Translations under genes and position numbers: made by a program
Shown here: positions 39,393 to 46,927 of the stretch, in pieces
Layout: every line of letters begins with the position of its first letter
Numbering within the stretch: the stretch's first letter is position 1
The notes under the pieces: generated by a model
Seen by the model: only the letters and a program-made list of their open reading frames with translations
Databases searched by the model: none
What the model was told of the DNA's origin: nothing
From: a virus
Strand: one strand, 5' to 3'
Length of the DNA: 53,124 bases
IMG/VR virus record: IMGVR_UViG_3300023091_000001
Coordinates: 1 to 53,124 of that record

Positions 39393-41386
39393 TCTTCATC
39401 TCCTTTTAATCCGTGCAACGTTCTGTACTTTTTTGTTTCAACTTTGAGCGTTACCGGTAATTTTAGTCTATCATTAAGTTCCGCTAAACTCAAGTCAAAA
39501 ATTCGTCTAGCTTCATCATAATACTCTTCCTTTACCGCCCATCCTGTAGCATCATGCAAATCAACAAGTACTGGAAACATTCCAATATGTTGCATCGCTC
39601 GTCGGCGCTCATCAATCCCCATAACCCATGCCGTCAAACAATCATGCCCACCCGATTGGATAAACCGGTTCATCGTATCCTTCTCGTACCTTTTTGGAAC
39701 CCGTATAATCCGACCTAAGATGTTTCTTAAATAGCCTTGTTTATTGTGCAAAGCCTTGAGTTTGCTGTTAAACTTCGCAACCAAGTCAAATTTCTCCCAA
39801 TATTTATTCACCAAATAGGCTGCGTCATCTAGCGATATCTCATGTCCGACTTTATTCAGATTTCTGTGTATTGTAAAGGCCGTTCCCGTGTAGCCCACAG
39901 CCAAATGAACAATCTTGCACATGGCCCGTATATCCTTAAACTTCTTCTTAATTTCAGCCGAACAGGGCTTCATAGGGTCGTAGAATAGTTTTAAGGCCTC
40001 GTTCTCCGGGAACACAGACAGCGCCAAATCCAAATAAACGTCTCCTAAACCGTCCCTGTGTACCTTGAGTAGCGTAGGGTCCTCCGAGTATGCCGCGATT
40101 AAGCAAGGCTCAATGGCGGCCAAATCAGCATGTATCCCAACGTATCCCTCAGGGAGCTGAAAAGCCTTCATCACACTTTCTTCTGAGAATGGCATGTTAA
40201 GGCAGTACGGTTTGAATCCGCCAAGGCGATCGGATACTGTGGCTGAAGTATTATACGGAAAATGGATAGTATACGTTCCATCAGTGTGAGCCCGCAAAGA
40301 CTCAAGGTACCCTTCAGTAAACTGCAAGATTTTTCGGTCTTCTGACAAAGTAACAAAAGCTCGCGCGGCTGGATGGTTAAGGCTTGCGATAGTATCTCTG
40401 TCCGACTTTGGTTTGCCAGTTGGAGTAGTTCCTTTAACTGGCAGTCCAAGCATTCCGTACAGCAATTGACTACGCTGGTCCCCTGAGTTCGGATTGAACT
40501 TTCGCCATTTTTCCTTATCTTGCCTATGAGCGTTTGCGAATTTTTCTGTTTTATACGCAAGAGCCTTCTCCTCTGCCCAGCATTCCTCTAGGGCTTCAAT
40601 TTCTTTAGGACACGTCTTCCGGATTTCCTTTTCTGAGTTTTCGCATTTGACCGTGAGCGTTTCCTTGGCATCGAGCAGAGCGGAAACATCAACTCGCATC
40701 CCGGTCCGAGTGGCTTCGGTAAGGATTTGGTGATAATCTTGTCGCCACTGAAGAAAAGTCCAGTAATCGTTTTTTTCAAAAAACGGCACAAGTCGTTCAT
40801 ACAACTGCAGAGTGCTGACAACATCCAAACAAGCATAATAAGCGAGAGTGTCACTACTAGCAAGGTAATGATCCCCATTAGAAAGTTTTCCACCACGCTC
40901 CTCCACTTCTTTTTCAAGAGCTGCTGCATTTGTTTCAGCCCATCCCAGCAGTTCAGTTTGAGCCATTTTTAAGCCAAAGCCATGTTTCGCATCTGTATCA
41001 TCCGATAGGTGCCACATCTTTCGCGTATCCGCATGCCACTTCGTGCTGAGTCCAAACTTTGCGTCAATCCACATTCTATCGTACTCAACCTGATGCCCAA
41101 TCAGCTCCCTCCCTTGCAAGAAGGAGGTTACCCCGCCGAGCATACCGGTCGCATCGGCGGGGGTGAGATTTTGGGTGAGTAAATCATATTCGTAAAAGGG
41201 AACGTACAAAGATGTTATAACGTTGGGGGAGTTGGCACGTCTAAAAGCCAGGGCTATGCCGAGTAGAATCCCAGCTACATCCAACTCCCCCTTTGTCTCG
41301 ACGTCGGCTACTACCCGGGTCGGTGCATTCTCGGTTATCTCTTGGAACCGAGAGAGAGAGGTGACTATTTCAGTCGTGTAGTCCAT
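39389..41386 (-). CDS. Family A DNA polymerase with 3'-5' exonuclease domain
   Basis: A 665-residue protein. The exonuclease has VVADVETKG (D28, E30), IGHQVEYDRMWIDA and YYACLDVVSTLQLYERL (Y-x3-D). The polymerase has motif A IHADLAAIEPCLIAAYSED (about residue 425), motif B DIRAMCKIVHLAVGYTGTAF (about 490) and motif C VLVDLHDATGWA (about 610). The catalytic aspartates of motifs A and C are present, but the usual DYSQIELR is DLAAIEPC and HDE is HDA, so the active-site surroundings are divergent. No 5'-3' exonuclease domain. It would replicate the phage genome with the AEP-type primase downstream. Confidence 0.9.
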   Translation of the reverse strand: MDYTTEIVTSLSRFQEITENAPTRVVADVETKGELDVAGILLGIALAFRRANSPNVITSLYVPFYEYDLLTQNLTPADATGMLGGVTSFLQGRELIGHQVEYDRMWIDAKFGLSTKWHADTRKMWHLSDDTDAKHGFGLKMAQTELLGWAETNAAALEKEVEERGGKLSNGDHYLASSDTLAYYACLDVVSTLQLYERLVPFFEKNDYWTFLQWRQDYHQILTEATRTGMRVDVSALLDAKETLTVKCENSEKEIRKTCPKEIEALEECWAEEKALAYKTEKFANAHRQDKEKWRKFNPNSGDQRSQLLYGMLGLPVKGTTPTGKPKSDRDTIASLNHPAARAFVTLSEDRKILQFTEGYLESLRAHTDGTYTIHFPYNTSATVSDRLGGFKPYCLNMPFSEESVMKAFQLPEGYVGIHADLAAIEPCLIAAYSEDPTLLKVHRDGLGDVYLDLALSVFPENEALKLFYDPMKPCSAEIKKKFKDIRAMCKIVHLAVGYTGTAFTIHRNLNKVGHEISLDDAAYLVNKYWEKFDLVAKFNSKLKALHNKQGYLRNILGRIIRVPKRYEKDTMNRFIQSGGHDCLTAWVMGIDERRRAMQHIGMFPVLVDLHDATGWAVKEEYYDEARRIFDLSLAELNDRLKLPVTLKVETKKYRTLHGLKGDEE

Positions 41387-41390
41387 TTAT

Positions 41391-41855
41391 TTACTTTTGC
41401 TCTCCTCTTGGGAACACTTTCTGCACGCGGGGAAAACTTTTGCCTTTGTGAAGGCCGTCCTTGATCTCCTCATTATCAACTGTTATGATAACTTTCGCAT
41501 CCAGCATTAACTTAAAATCAGCCAGCTCAGTCTCTTTAGACGGATATCGGAAGTTTGTGATCTGCTCTGCAGTCAACCCCGCGTTCATCATGCGACGCTT
41601 CAACTTGGAAGGGCCCCAGGGCATAGCAGCACCAGCCTTAGTGGTCATGCAGATGAACTCCTTGATCGTAGAACTGCTGTTGTCAACTGCATAAGTGAGA
41701 GTCACTCCAAAAGCGCCATTTTTTGTATTGGCTGCTCTGATATCAGTGATCGTTGCGTCGTGTTCACCAGGTTCTAGCTTCTTACCTTGACCTTCCAGAT
41801 CGTCCAGACTTGCTTTAGTCACTGAAGCCCAATCGAAATTAAAGTTACCTGCCAT
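41391..41855 (-). CDS. Putative ssDNA-binding protein (DUF669-like)
   Basis: A 154-residue protein: FNFDWASVTKASLDDLEGQG at the start, an OB-like strand region (PGEHDATITDIRAANTKNGA; FGVTLTYAVDN), helix LKRRMMNAGLTAEQIT, strand VIITVDNEEI, and an ending typical of replication accessory proteins (FPRVQKVFPRGEQK). Proteins of this sort lie between a YqaJ exonuclease and a polymerase in phage operons and are thought to bind single-stranded DNA. Assignment by pattern and position. Confidence 0.65.
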   Translation of the reverse strand: MAGNFNFDWASVTKASLDDLEGQGKKLEPGEHDATITDIRAANTKNGAFGVTLTYAVDNSSSTIKEFICMTTKAGAAMPWGPSKLKRRMMNAGLTAEQITNFRYPSKETELADFKLMLDAKVIITVDNEEIKDGLHKGKSFPRVQKVFPRGEQK

Positions 41856-41856
41856 T

Positions 41857-42576
41857 TTATTCTCCTTTTTTAGTTATTCCATATTTTTGATTAAATAAGT
41901 TCCCTGCAATAATAGTAAGAGCGCTTACGGAGCCAGTGAGTTTTCTAACTTGGCTCTCAGTAGCTTTTACGATCTTTACAAGCTCTTCAGGGTCAATCTC
42001 CGGGGGAGTGCGACTTTCTATCAACTCCCAAAATTTCAAAAGCTCAGTCAGCAACTTCTTCTGGTACTCCTCATCCGAAGGAACGGAAACTATAACTCCG
42101 CTGGACCCATCGAACGAATAATAATCCAAGCTCTTAGCGCCTGTAACCAAGTATTGATGTTGCAACTGGGCATGATACTTACTAGGTGTTTTTCCCTTCT
42201 TTGCTTGAGCGTGATCCGCCTTACTTGGGCATTTGATTTCAAGAATTTTAGACTCATCTTCATTAAACCCATCCAACGAAGCCCTGATAAACTCATGTTC
42301 GTCGTGAATTCCAGTGATGGGTGTCATCAGAATTCCGGTCTGCTTCATGTAAGCGGCTCGTGCGATTGGTTCCAAATCATGACCTCGCCTCATCGCCACT
42401 GCTGAATAAATCTCTGGCTCAGGAGCCTGTAACAAATCGGTCTTCATCGCCCAAAGCATGAAGCGACTTGTCCATGGACTGTCATTCATAACGATTGGAG
42501 CATCACTGGCCCCTAGCCCCTTCTTTCTCCACGCAAACCAATCTTTACTATTCTGCGTTAAATCTACAGTTTTCAT
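41857..42576 (-). CDS. YqaJ-type recombination exonuclease
   Basis: A 239-residue protein with the PD-(D/E)XK features of the YqaJ/lambda-exonuclease family: WFAWRKKGLGASDAPIVM, RRGHDLEPIARAAYMK, RASLDGFNED (catalytic D), ILEIKCPS (E-x-K) and YHAQLQHQYLVTG. It would resect duplex ends for recombination or replication. It is the first enzyme gene of the replication operon, directly before the possible ssDNA-binding protein, a usual pairing. Confidence 0.9.
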   Translation of the reverse strand: MKTVDLTQNSKDWFAWRKKGLGASDAPIVMNDSPWTSRFMLWAMKTDLLQAPEPEIYSAVAMRRGHDLEPIARAAYMKQTGILMTPITGIHDEHEFIRASLDGFNEDESKILEIKCPSKADHAQAKKGKTPSKYHAQLQHQYLVTGAKSLDYYSFDGSSGVIVSVPSDEEYQKKLLTELLKFWELIESRTPPEIDPEELVKIVKATESQVRKLTGSVSALTIIAGNLFNQKYGITKKGE

Positions 42577-42803
42577 TTCCCCACCGCCATAATTTCTTCG
42601 AGCTTTGTAGGGTTACTAGCACGTAAAATCCAAGCAACAGTATCAATAGCTTCATTTAAGTCTTCCATAGTGAGCTGGTACACAGTGTCTACGTGATAGC
42701 AACCTAACAATATACGTTTAGTCTCCTCATTCGTAAACTTGGCGGCATAAAATAATTGACTTAACAATTCAGGCGAATTATTTCTTTTCTTTGCTTTTTT
42801 CAT
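42573..42803 (-). CDS. Small helical protein
   Basis: Seventy-six residues (MKKAKKRNNSPELLSQLFYA...). The start at 42803 overlaps the stop of the preceding 39-residue gene (ATGA). A longer GTG-start frame to 42839 would run through that gene. It overlaps the exonuclease start by 4 bases. No known motif; helical. Confidence 0.6.
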   Translation of the reverse strand: MKKAKKRNNSPELLSQLFYAAKFTNEETKRILLGCYHVDTVYQLTMEDLNEAIDTVAWILRASNPTKLEEIMAVGK

Positions 42804-42919
42804 ACACCCACCAATTTCATACAGGCTACCACCGTACACCCAATTATCACTCCAAGCAGGTAGCTTCTAATAAAGATACTGACCACATATTTGAGCTTTT
42901 TCTTGAGCGTAACACTCAT
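42800..42919 (-). CDS. Small single-span membrane protein
   Basis: Thirty-nine residues: basic N-terminus (MSVTLKKKLKYVVS), then the span IFIRSYLLGVIIGCTVVACM. GAGGTG stands 4 bases before the ATG, and its stop overlaps the next start (ATGA). The gene sits between the collagen-like lipoprotein and the replication genes. Function unknown. Confidence 0.6.
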   Translation of the reverse strand: MSVTLKKKLKYVVSIFIRSYLLGVIIGCTVVACMKLVGV

Positions 42920-42926
42920 ATGCACC

Positions 42927-43610
42927 TCACTCACTAATTTGACAATTCGCTAGCACAGTAAAATCGCATGAAGAGTTTATCGCATTGCTGGCATATACCC
43001 CAGGAGGAATCAGGGCTAAAAACCCGTCATTCGCTGAGTAAACAGCATATAGATTCCCCCCAACACAAATTCCATATTCCGGGAATGTCGTGGGATATGT
43101 GGGGGTCACGTTCGGACAAAACTGCACGGTTGTGACTGGAGTAGCGTCCTTACCATCAGTCCCGGGTGTTCCCTGAGGACCAACAGCCCCATCTTGACCG
43201 TTAGTGCCATTAGCTCCATCCACCCCAGCAATGCCTTGAGGACCTTGCGGACCTACTGCTCCATCCTGTCCATTAGCGCCTGTAGCGCCTGTAGCGCCTG
43301 TAGCGCCTGTAGCGCCTGTAGCGCCTGTAGCGCCTGTAGCGCCTGTAGCGCCTGTAGCGCCCTGCGGACCCTGCGGTCCTTGGGGACCCATAGGCCCAGC
43401 AGCTCCCGTCAATCCTTGAGCCCCTGTAGCCCCTGTAGCGCCGTTTGGCACTATTACTGGGTCATTACCCAAGCAGCTAACCTGAATCCCAGAAGCTACC
43501 ACAGTGGTGGTACATTCTGGGGGATTAGTAACAAAAGCCGTAGTCCCACTTTGTCCGCATCCTACGATAAAAATACCCAAAAACATCAGACCCATAAAAT
43601 TGTACACCAT
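42927..43610 (-). CDS. Collagen-like lipoprotein
   Basis: A 227-residue protein. A signal peptide with a lipobox ([12 protein letters not shown]) precedes a short domain and then a Gly-X-Y run from about residue 58 to 150 ([20 protein letters not shown], (GAT) repeats, [32 protein letters not shown]). The C-terminal roughly 75 residues are globular with two cysteines near the end. Start 43610 has GGGAGG 4 bases upstream; a start at 43622 would place that site inside the gene. The lipid anchor suggests display on the envelope rather than on the virion. Phage collagen-like proteins are usually fibres, so a lipidated one is odd. Confidence 0.85.
   Translation of the reverse strand: MVYNFMGLMFLGIFIVGCGQSGTTAFVTNPPECTTTVVASGIQVSCLGNDPVIVPNGATGATGAQGLTGAAGPMGPQGPQGPQGATGATGATGATGATGATGATGATGATGANGQDGAVGPQGPQGIAGVDGANGTNGQDGAVGPQGTPGTDGKDATPVTTVQFCPNVTPTYPTTFPEYGICVGGNLYAVYSANDGFLALIPPGVYASNAINSSCDFTVLANCQISE
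43276..43356 (-). repeat. Nine perfect 9-bp repeats in the collagen-like gene
   Basis: Nine identical units of GCGCCTGTA (plus-strand reading) in tandem, encoding nine Gly-Ala-Thr triplets on the minus strand. The unit is a multiple of 3, so slippage changes the length of the collagen domain without shifting the frame. Perfect identity over 81 bases points to recent or frequent expansion. Confidence 0.9.
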
Positions 43611-43645
43611 ATTTCCTCCCATTTATAAACTGTACCACATCTTAA

Positions 43646-44002
43646 TTATTTTTGCAAGCCCCAAGTTGCTCTTCTTTTATCATTCCACTTTTTCCAGGAA
43701 CAGTCGGACGAATGCGAGCTGATGTCTGGCCCCTGACACTTGCACGTGGGCTCTGCTTCTTCGTAGCTTCCCGGAACCAACTCAATCTGATAGGGAGCTG
43801 TTTCCAAAAACCCAACATGCCAAGATGCCATTAGCATAAGAGATTTGGGAAGCCTTAGCTCAGTGCCAATAAAACGAGAATCGGAGAATCCGCTGTCCAC
43901 TTGAATTGCCGCTTTAAGTGCAGAGTCCGTGACAATCCATAAATCGAAATCATCATAAATGATGTCCCCTATGCTCAATTTGTCATACTCTAGCTGTGTC
44001 AT
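43646..44002 (-). CDS. Hypothetical protein with C-terminal cysteine cluster
   Basis: A 118-residue protein. The N-terminus is beta-rich (LSIGDIIYDDFDLWIVTD), and near the C-terminus lie three cysteines plus His (CKCQGPDISSHSSDCSW). It overlaps the stop of the next gene by 4 bases. Not recognised. Confidence 0.6.
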   Translation of the reverse strand: MTQLEYDKLSIGDIIYDDFDLWIVTDSALKAAIQVDSGFSDSRFIGTELRLPKSLMLMASWHVGFLETAPYQIELVPGSYEEAEPTCKCQGPDISSHSSDCSWKKWNDKRRATWGLQK

Positions 44003-44187
44003 CTGTCTTGTCCTTTGGTTAATCCACGCCCTTTGTAATAAGCCGTGAAAATTATATCCTCTACTAAATTTATGATCTCTTCCGTAATTTCGAGCTTTTT
44101 ACGGGGACGATCAACGGCTTCGTCTATCAGATCACATAGCTCTTTTTCCCAATCCCATACTCCGGCTCTTTTATCAGGGACTCTCAT
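43999..44187 (-). CDS. Small hypothetical protein
   Basis: Sixty-two residues (MRVPDKRAGVWDWEKELCDL...), helical and charged. AGGTTACT lies before the ATG. In a run of small co-directional genes with overlaps or very short gaps. Not recognised. Confidence 0.55.
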   Translation of the reverse strand: MRVPDKRAGVWDWEKELCDLIDEAVDRPRKKLEITEEIINLVEDIIFTAYYKGRGLTKGQDR

Positions 44188-44194
44188 AGTAACC

Positions 44195-44401
44195 TCATTC
44201 AGTTGGTTTTAACCACCACCGTATCCAAGGACTCTGTTTAGCCTTGATAATCTCTTCCTCACGTGTATTTCGTAACAAGACCCAATCTTCAAAAGGGACG
44301 AGCACTCGCTTCTGCTCTGCACACAGGCAACGTAAACAGCCAACACGGTGAATTCTATGTTTACGCCCGTCCCCGTGGCATCTGTGGCACCACTGAGTCA
44401 T
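44195..44401 (-). CDS. Small zinc-finger protein
   Basis: Sixty-eight residues. CHRCHGDGRK...GCLRCLC gives C-x2-C ... C-x2-C within the first 30 residues, a DnaJ-like or zinc-ribbon spacing, followed by a helical basic part. Start overlaps the previous stop. Possibly a small DNA-binding regulator. Confidence 0.6.
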   Translation of the reverse strand: MTQWCHRCHGDGRKHRIHRVGCLRCLCAEQKRVLVPFEDWVLLRNTREEEIIKAKQSPWIRWWLKPTE

Positions 44402-44613
44402 TAGTCCTCCACTTTCCGTATCTGGTTAATTTCAGAAAGCTGCTGTAACGCTTTTTGAGCCTCCACCTCCAGTAACAGCTCAACTTCGTAGTCATTAAAA
44501 TGGACTCTACCCATAACTCTGATAATTCTCAAGTTCCCAGCTTTAGCATTAGCGAATAACCATTCTGTTTGAGTCCCGTAGGAGGATTCTATTTTGTCTA
44601 TTGTAAGCCACAT
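44401..44613 (-). CDS. Small HTH-like (excisionase-type) protein
   Basis: Seventy residues. YGTQTEWLFANAKAGNLRII followed by RVMGRVHFNDYEVELLLE has the order helix, turn, recognition helix and R-x-x-G-R-x-x-F-x-x-x-E-V-E-x-L-L that marks small MerR/excisionase-type DNA-binding proteins. It is near the promoter end of the leftward operon, where a regulator would be expected. Moderate confidence on function. Confidence 0.55.
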   Translation of the reverse strand: MWLTIDKIESSYGTQTEWLFANAKAGNLRIIRVMGRVHFNDYEVELLLEVEAQKALQQLSEINQIRKVED

Positions 44614-44620
44614 ACCAGCT

Positions 44621-44800
44621 TTACTTGCAGTATTTGTGCCAGCTTCTCTTCATCTGAAATTGGGTGAAATAGAGTAAATTACTTGTTGAACTTTGATTCA
44701 TAGAATGCTCAAATAGAGTGAATTTTGGGTGTTTAACTAACTGTTTAGGCAACTTAGGAGTTTCGATTATCTTTTTTACAGTCGTACGATTCCTAGACAT
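44621..44800 (-). CDS. Short ORF, possibly a frameshifted remnant
   Basis: Fifty-nine residues (MSRNRTTVKKIIETPKLPKQ...). The last 20 codons overlap another frame that reads more like protein (TLFHPISDEEKLAQILQVKL) but has a stop just upstream and no start. The DNA holds an imperfect direct repeat, TTCACTCTATTT and TTTACTCTATTT, about 44 bases apart, so a small duplication may have shifted the frame. No strong ribosome-binding site. Low certainty. Confidence 0.35.
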   Translation of the reverse strand: MSRNRTTVKKIIETPKLPKQLVKHPKFTLFEHSMNQSSTSNLLYFTQFQMKRSWHKYCK

Positions 44801-44816
44801 AAAAAGCCTTTACTTA

Positions 44817-45017
44817 TCAGTGTTTTAGACGACAGCTAAAAATCGGATCTATCTTATGGGTTCTAGTTCGAACGTCACTTTCCAGCCGTTCGCGAGCAGC
44901 TTCATAATAGGACATAGCCTCTTGATATTTCCAACGGGTGATAAGCCATTGGTAAGTCATGAAGCCCACTATTAGTGGTAGCGCGATCATGTAAATTGCA
45001 ATTAGTCGATTCCACAT
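44817..45017 (-). CDS. Small membrane protein, first gene of the leftward operon
   Basis: Sixty-six residues: one N-terminal span (IAIYMIALPLIVGFMTYQWL), then a charged helix (YQEAMSYYEAARERLESDVR). The start at 45017 has GGAGG 4 bases upstream; the frame to 45044 has none. It is the gene nearest the divergent promoter region at 45.2 kb. Function unknown. Confidence 0.6.
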   Translation of the reverse strand: MWNRLIAIYMIALPLIVGFMTYQWLITRWKYQEAMSYYEAARERLESDVRTRTHKIDPIFSCRLKH

Positions 45018-45218
45018 ACAGCCTCCAGTCGAAGCCCTTACCATGCAACAAGTGCGCCAGCGCTCTTTACGTTATTTTTAACAAGTCTAGTGGCGCTATC
45101 TGGTTTTGGGCTTATAGGTAGTGTTCCACTGTTACAACCTTCCTTTTTTTTCGCGTATACTAAAAACATGGTGATATTTTGGGATTAAAAAAAGTAAACC
45201 ATGGCAATAATTAAAGAA

Positions 45219-45224
45219 ATTATA
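45219..45224 (-). promoter_or_regulatory. Leftward -10 box TATAAT beside operator 1
   Basis: Minus strand TATAAT (consensus). The 17 bases upstream, where the spacer would lie, are almost exactly the palindrome at 45226-45242, so a protein bound there would block polymerase. The -35 position is a weak T-rich hexamer. It would drive the leftward operon starting with the gene at 44817-45017. Confidence 0.5.
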
Positions 45225-45225
45225 C

Positions 45226-45242
45226 TGTCAACTTTTTTGACA
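45226..45242. promoter_or_regulatory. Operator-like palindrome 1 (TGTCAACTTTTTTGACA)
   Basis: Six-base arms TGTCAA and TTGACA around CTTTT. Identical to 45298-45314. Each arm also reads as the -35 consensus TTGACA. The site lies 2 bases from the leftward -10. Confidence 0.7.
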
Positions 45243-45297
45243 CAAAAACATGGGGTAAGTACTTGATTCCTGGTAAAAGAGAGATAAATTAAGTAAG

Positions 45298-45314
45298 TGT
45301 CAACTTTTTTGACA
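45298..45314. promoter_or_regulatory. Operator-like palindrome 2 (TGTCAACTTTTTTGACA)
   Basis: A second perfect copy, 72 bases from the first (close to seven helical turns), 72 bases before the rightward gene at 45386. Two such copies suggest cooperative binding of a repressor that controls both arms. Confidence 0.7.
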
Positions 45315-45385
45315 ATTTAGTAATGATTATAACAACTAATCAAATAGTTAAGCCAAAATGACCATGTTTATTAATAGGAGGATAG

Positions 45386-45745
45386 ATGAAATCAAAGATT
45401 GCTAACATTGTTACTTTTATAAAATATTTTTTACTCAGGTTGAAGGCATTCCTGCCAACTGAGTTACCTCGTACCCCCGCAGCTTTTGAGGCGCTCATGA
45501 ACAGCGTTAAGGCTCACGGGTTGCCTGGCGATTCCGTTAACTGCAGGTTTGCGGTGTCTACGGGTATAATGCATTTACCTGCGCAGTGCGTCAAGAAGCC
45601 AGTGCGATACTTCGTAAAGTCAATCATGAAGCTTCAAGCCAACGAGGTCGCCTACGACGTCCTGGAAGCGGCTAGGAAGGCACAGCAATCACCAGTAGCC
45701 ACTCCTGTAGCGGCGGTGCCAAATGCCTCGACCCAAATCTCTTAA
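45386..45745 (+). CDS. Small basic protein, first gene of the packaging arm
   Basis: A 119-residue protein: hydrophobic or amphipathic N-terminus (NIVTFIKYFLLRLKAFLPTE), a basic middle (LPAQCVKKPVRYFVKSIMKL) and an Ala/Pro/Val-rich tail (SPVATPVAAVPNASTQIS). AGGAGG stands 5 bases before the ATG. It overlaps the next gene by 23 bases. It may be a DNA-binding or small terminase-related protein; not recognised. Confidence 0.65.
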   Translation: MKSKIANIVTFIKYFLLRLKAFLPTELPRTPAAFEALMNSVKAHGLPGDSVNCRFAVSTGIMHLPAQCVKKPVRYFVKSIMKLQANEVAYDVLEAARKAQQSPVATPVAAVPNASTQIS

Positions 45746-46523
45746 ATATGAAAACCCGGAATTTAAAAAACTCAAACAACAGTGGTACGGGAAACTCGCC
45801 AAGTCCGGTTTTAAAGACATTGAACTGCCTGGGGATTGCGCCATGCTGCAGCATTATGATAGCACAAGGTTCTACCGAGTGGAATCGGACGTGTTCGGGG
45901 CACAGCAGGCATACTACGAAAGAGCAGGTCAGTTCCTTTTTGAGAATTCTTTTTTATGTGCTAAACAGCGGTATATCTGGAAAGAGCACTCAGAGGGTAG
46001 AGAGAATACAGAAATCGCTAAAAAACATCATATCGGACTCGGGTTCGTAGCGAAAGAGATCCGTAAAGTGAGGGCTAAGATGTTGGATAAGTTAGATACA
46101 GTTATTAGTCTAAGAGAGGGAACACCGGAAGATCGCACATTCGTATATGCGACTATGTTGCGAGGGGTTTATTATGGCTGTCCCCAAATGAGCCTTATAC
46201 CTAAAGCGGAGTTCATGTCAAACTATCACCAAATAGTTACGAATTTGTTAGAGTCGCCCACCGCTGTGCTAAAAATAGCCTGTTTGCCGGATGACCCTGA
46301 GTGTATAATTGGTTACGCGCTTGGCGACCAACGGGGAATACTGCACTTTATTTTTGTTAAAACTGCGTGGAGAAAACTTGGAGTAGCTAAAGCATTGCTA
46401 AAGTCCTTAGGCCCGGTAAAATGGGTTACTATTTTAACTAGAGTGGGAGAGCGTCTTATTAAACAATGCAGAGGACTTCATTTTAATCCCTTCGCTGTAT
46501 TAGGAGGAAACGATAATGGATAG
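45723..46523 (+). CDS. HTH plus GNAT-like protein upstream of the terminase
   Basis: A 266-residue protein. Residues 80-115 (CAKQRYIWKEHSEGRENTEI, then AKKHHIGLGFVAKEIRKVRA) form a sigma-like helix-turn-helix. The C-terminal half has GNAT character: MLRGVYYGCPQMSLIPKAEF, CIIGYALGDQRGILHFIFVK and TAWRKLGVAKALLKSLGP (the acetyl-CoA loop position, R-x-x-G-x-A). An HTH protein just upstream of terL would be a natural small-terminase-type DNA binder. Fusion to an acetyltransferase-like domain is unusual but is seen in phages. Whether it acetylates anything is unknown. Confidence 0.65.
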   Translation: MPRPKSLKYENPEFKKLKQQWYGKLAKSGFKDIELPGDCAMLQHYDSTRFYRVESDVFGAQQAYYERAGQFLFENSFLCAKQRYIWKEHSEGRENTEIAKKHHIGLGFVAKEIRKVRAKMLDKLDTVISLREGTPEDRTFVYATMLRGVYYGCPQMSLIPKAEFMSNYHQIVTNLLESPTAVLKIACLPDDPECIIGYALGDQRGILHFIFVKTAWRKLGVAKALLKSLGPVKWVTILTRVGERLIKQCRGLHFNPFAVLGGNDNG

Positions 46524-46740
46524 TGAAAAAAAACCAACACTCGCAGAGCTGCAACAGGAGTTCACTTCTCTGTGTGGCCTGTTAGGGCAGCTGCACTACC
46601 ACAACGAGTGTAATTTCGACCAAATGGAAAAAATTGAAGCTAGGCTTAAGGTTCTAGATGCCGAAGCCGGGAAACTAATTAAAAAGGAGAAAGAAGCCGA
46701 TGTTAAAATACAACAACCCAGTGAAGTCAGTATTGCTTAG
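46516..46740 (+). CDS. Small coiled-coil protein
   Basis: Seventy-four residues, acidic and helical with heptads (LAELQQEFTSLCGLLGQLHY, then QMEKIEARLKVLDAEAGKLI). AGGAGG before the ATG. It overlaps both neighbours. Possible scaffold-like or packaging accessory; unknown. Confidence 0.6.
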   Translation: MDSEKKPTLAELQQEFTSLCGLLGQLHYHNECNFDQMEKIEARLKVLDAEAGKLIKKEKEADVKIQQPSEVSIA

Positions 46741-46927
46741 GGAGCCGATTTCTCTTTTGGGTAAGTTCGATTTGCAGCGTCTTGTTTCTACGGATCGATT
46801 TCCTGGGATGAAGCTTATTTACACACAGCATGGTATTGAGCTGCTCTACAAGGGATCCAATGCGATTATTCCGTTTAACAATATCCAGGTTTTCGAGCTG
46901 TACCCAGATGCAGCGGGCACAGACTAG
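46700..46927 (+). CDS. Small hypothetical protein
   Basis: Seventy-five residues (MLKYNNPVKSVLLREPISLL...), beta-rich in the second half (MKLIYTQHGIELLYKGSNAI). GGAGA lies about 12 bases before the ATG inside the previous gene, which it overlaps by 41 bases. Not recognised. Confidence 0.55.
   Translation: MLKYNNPVKSVLLREPISLLGKFDLQRLVSTDRFPGMKLIYTQHGIELLYKGSNAIIPFNNIQVFELYPDAAGTD

Larger units (their letters stand above)
45018..45385. promoter_or_regulatory. Divergent control region between the replication and packaging arms
   Basis: About 370 bases with no gene. It is very AT-rich in its right half and contains two identical 17-bp palindromes (45226-45242 and 45298-45314), a perfect leftward -10 (45219-45224), and a possible rightward promoter with TTACAA (45132-45137) and TATACT (45156-45161). 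Transcription leaves in both directions, so this is the likely switch region. Confidence 0.65.

Noticed and set aside
43194-43628. Plus-strand ORF with repeated Ser-Ala-Cys
   Set aside because: It is the shadow of the collagen-like repeats on the opposite strand; the minus-strand frame has signal peptide, lipobox and ribosome-binding site.
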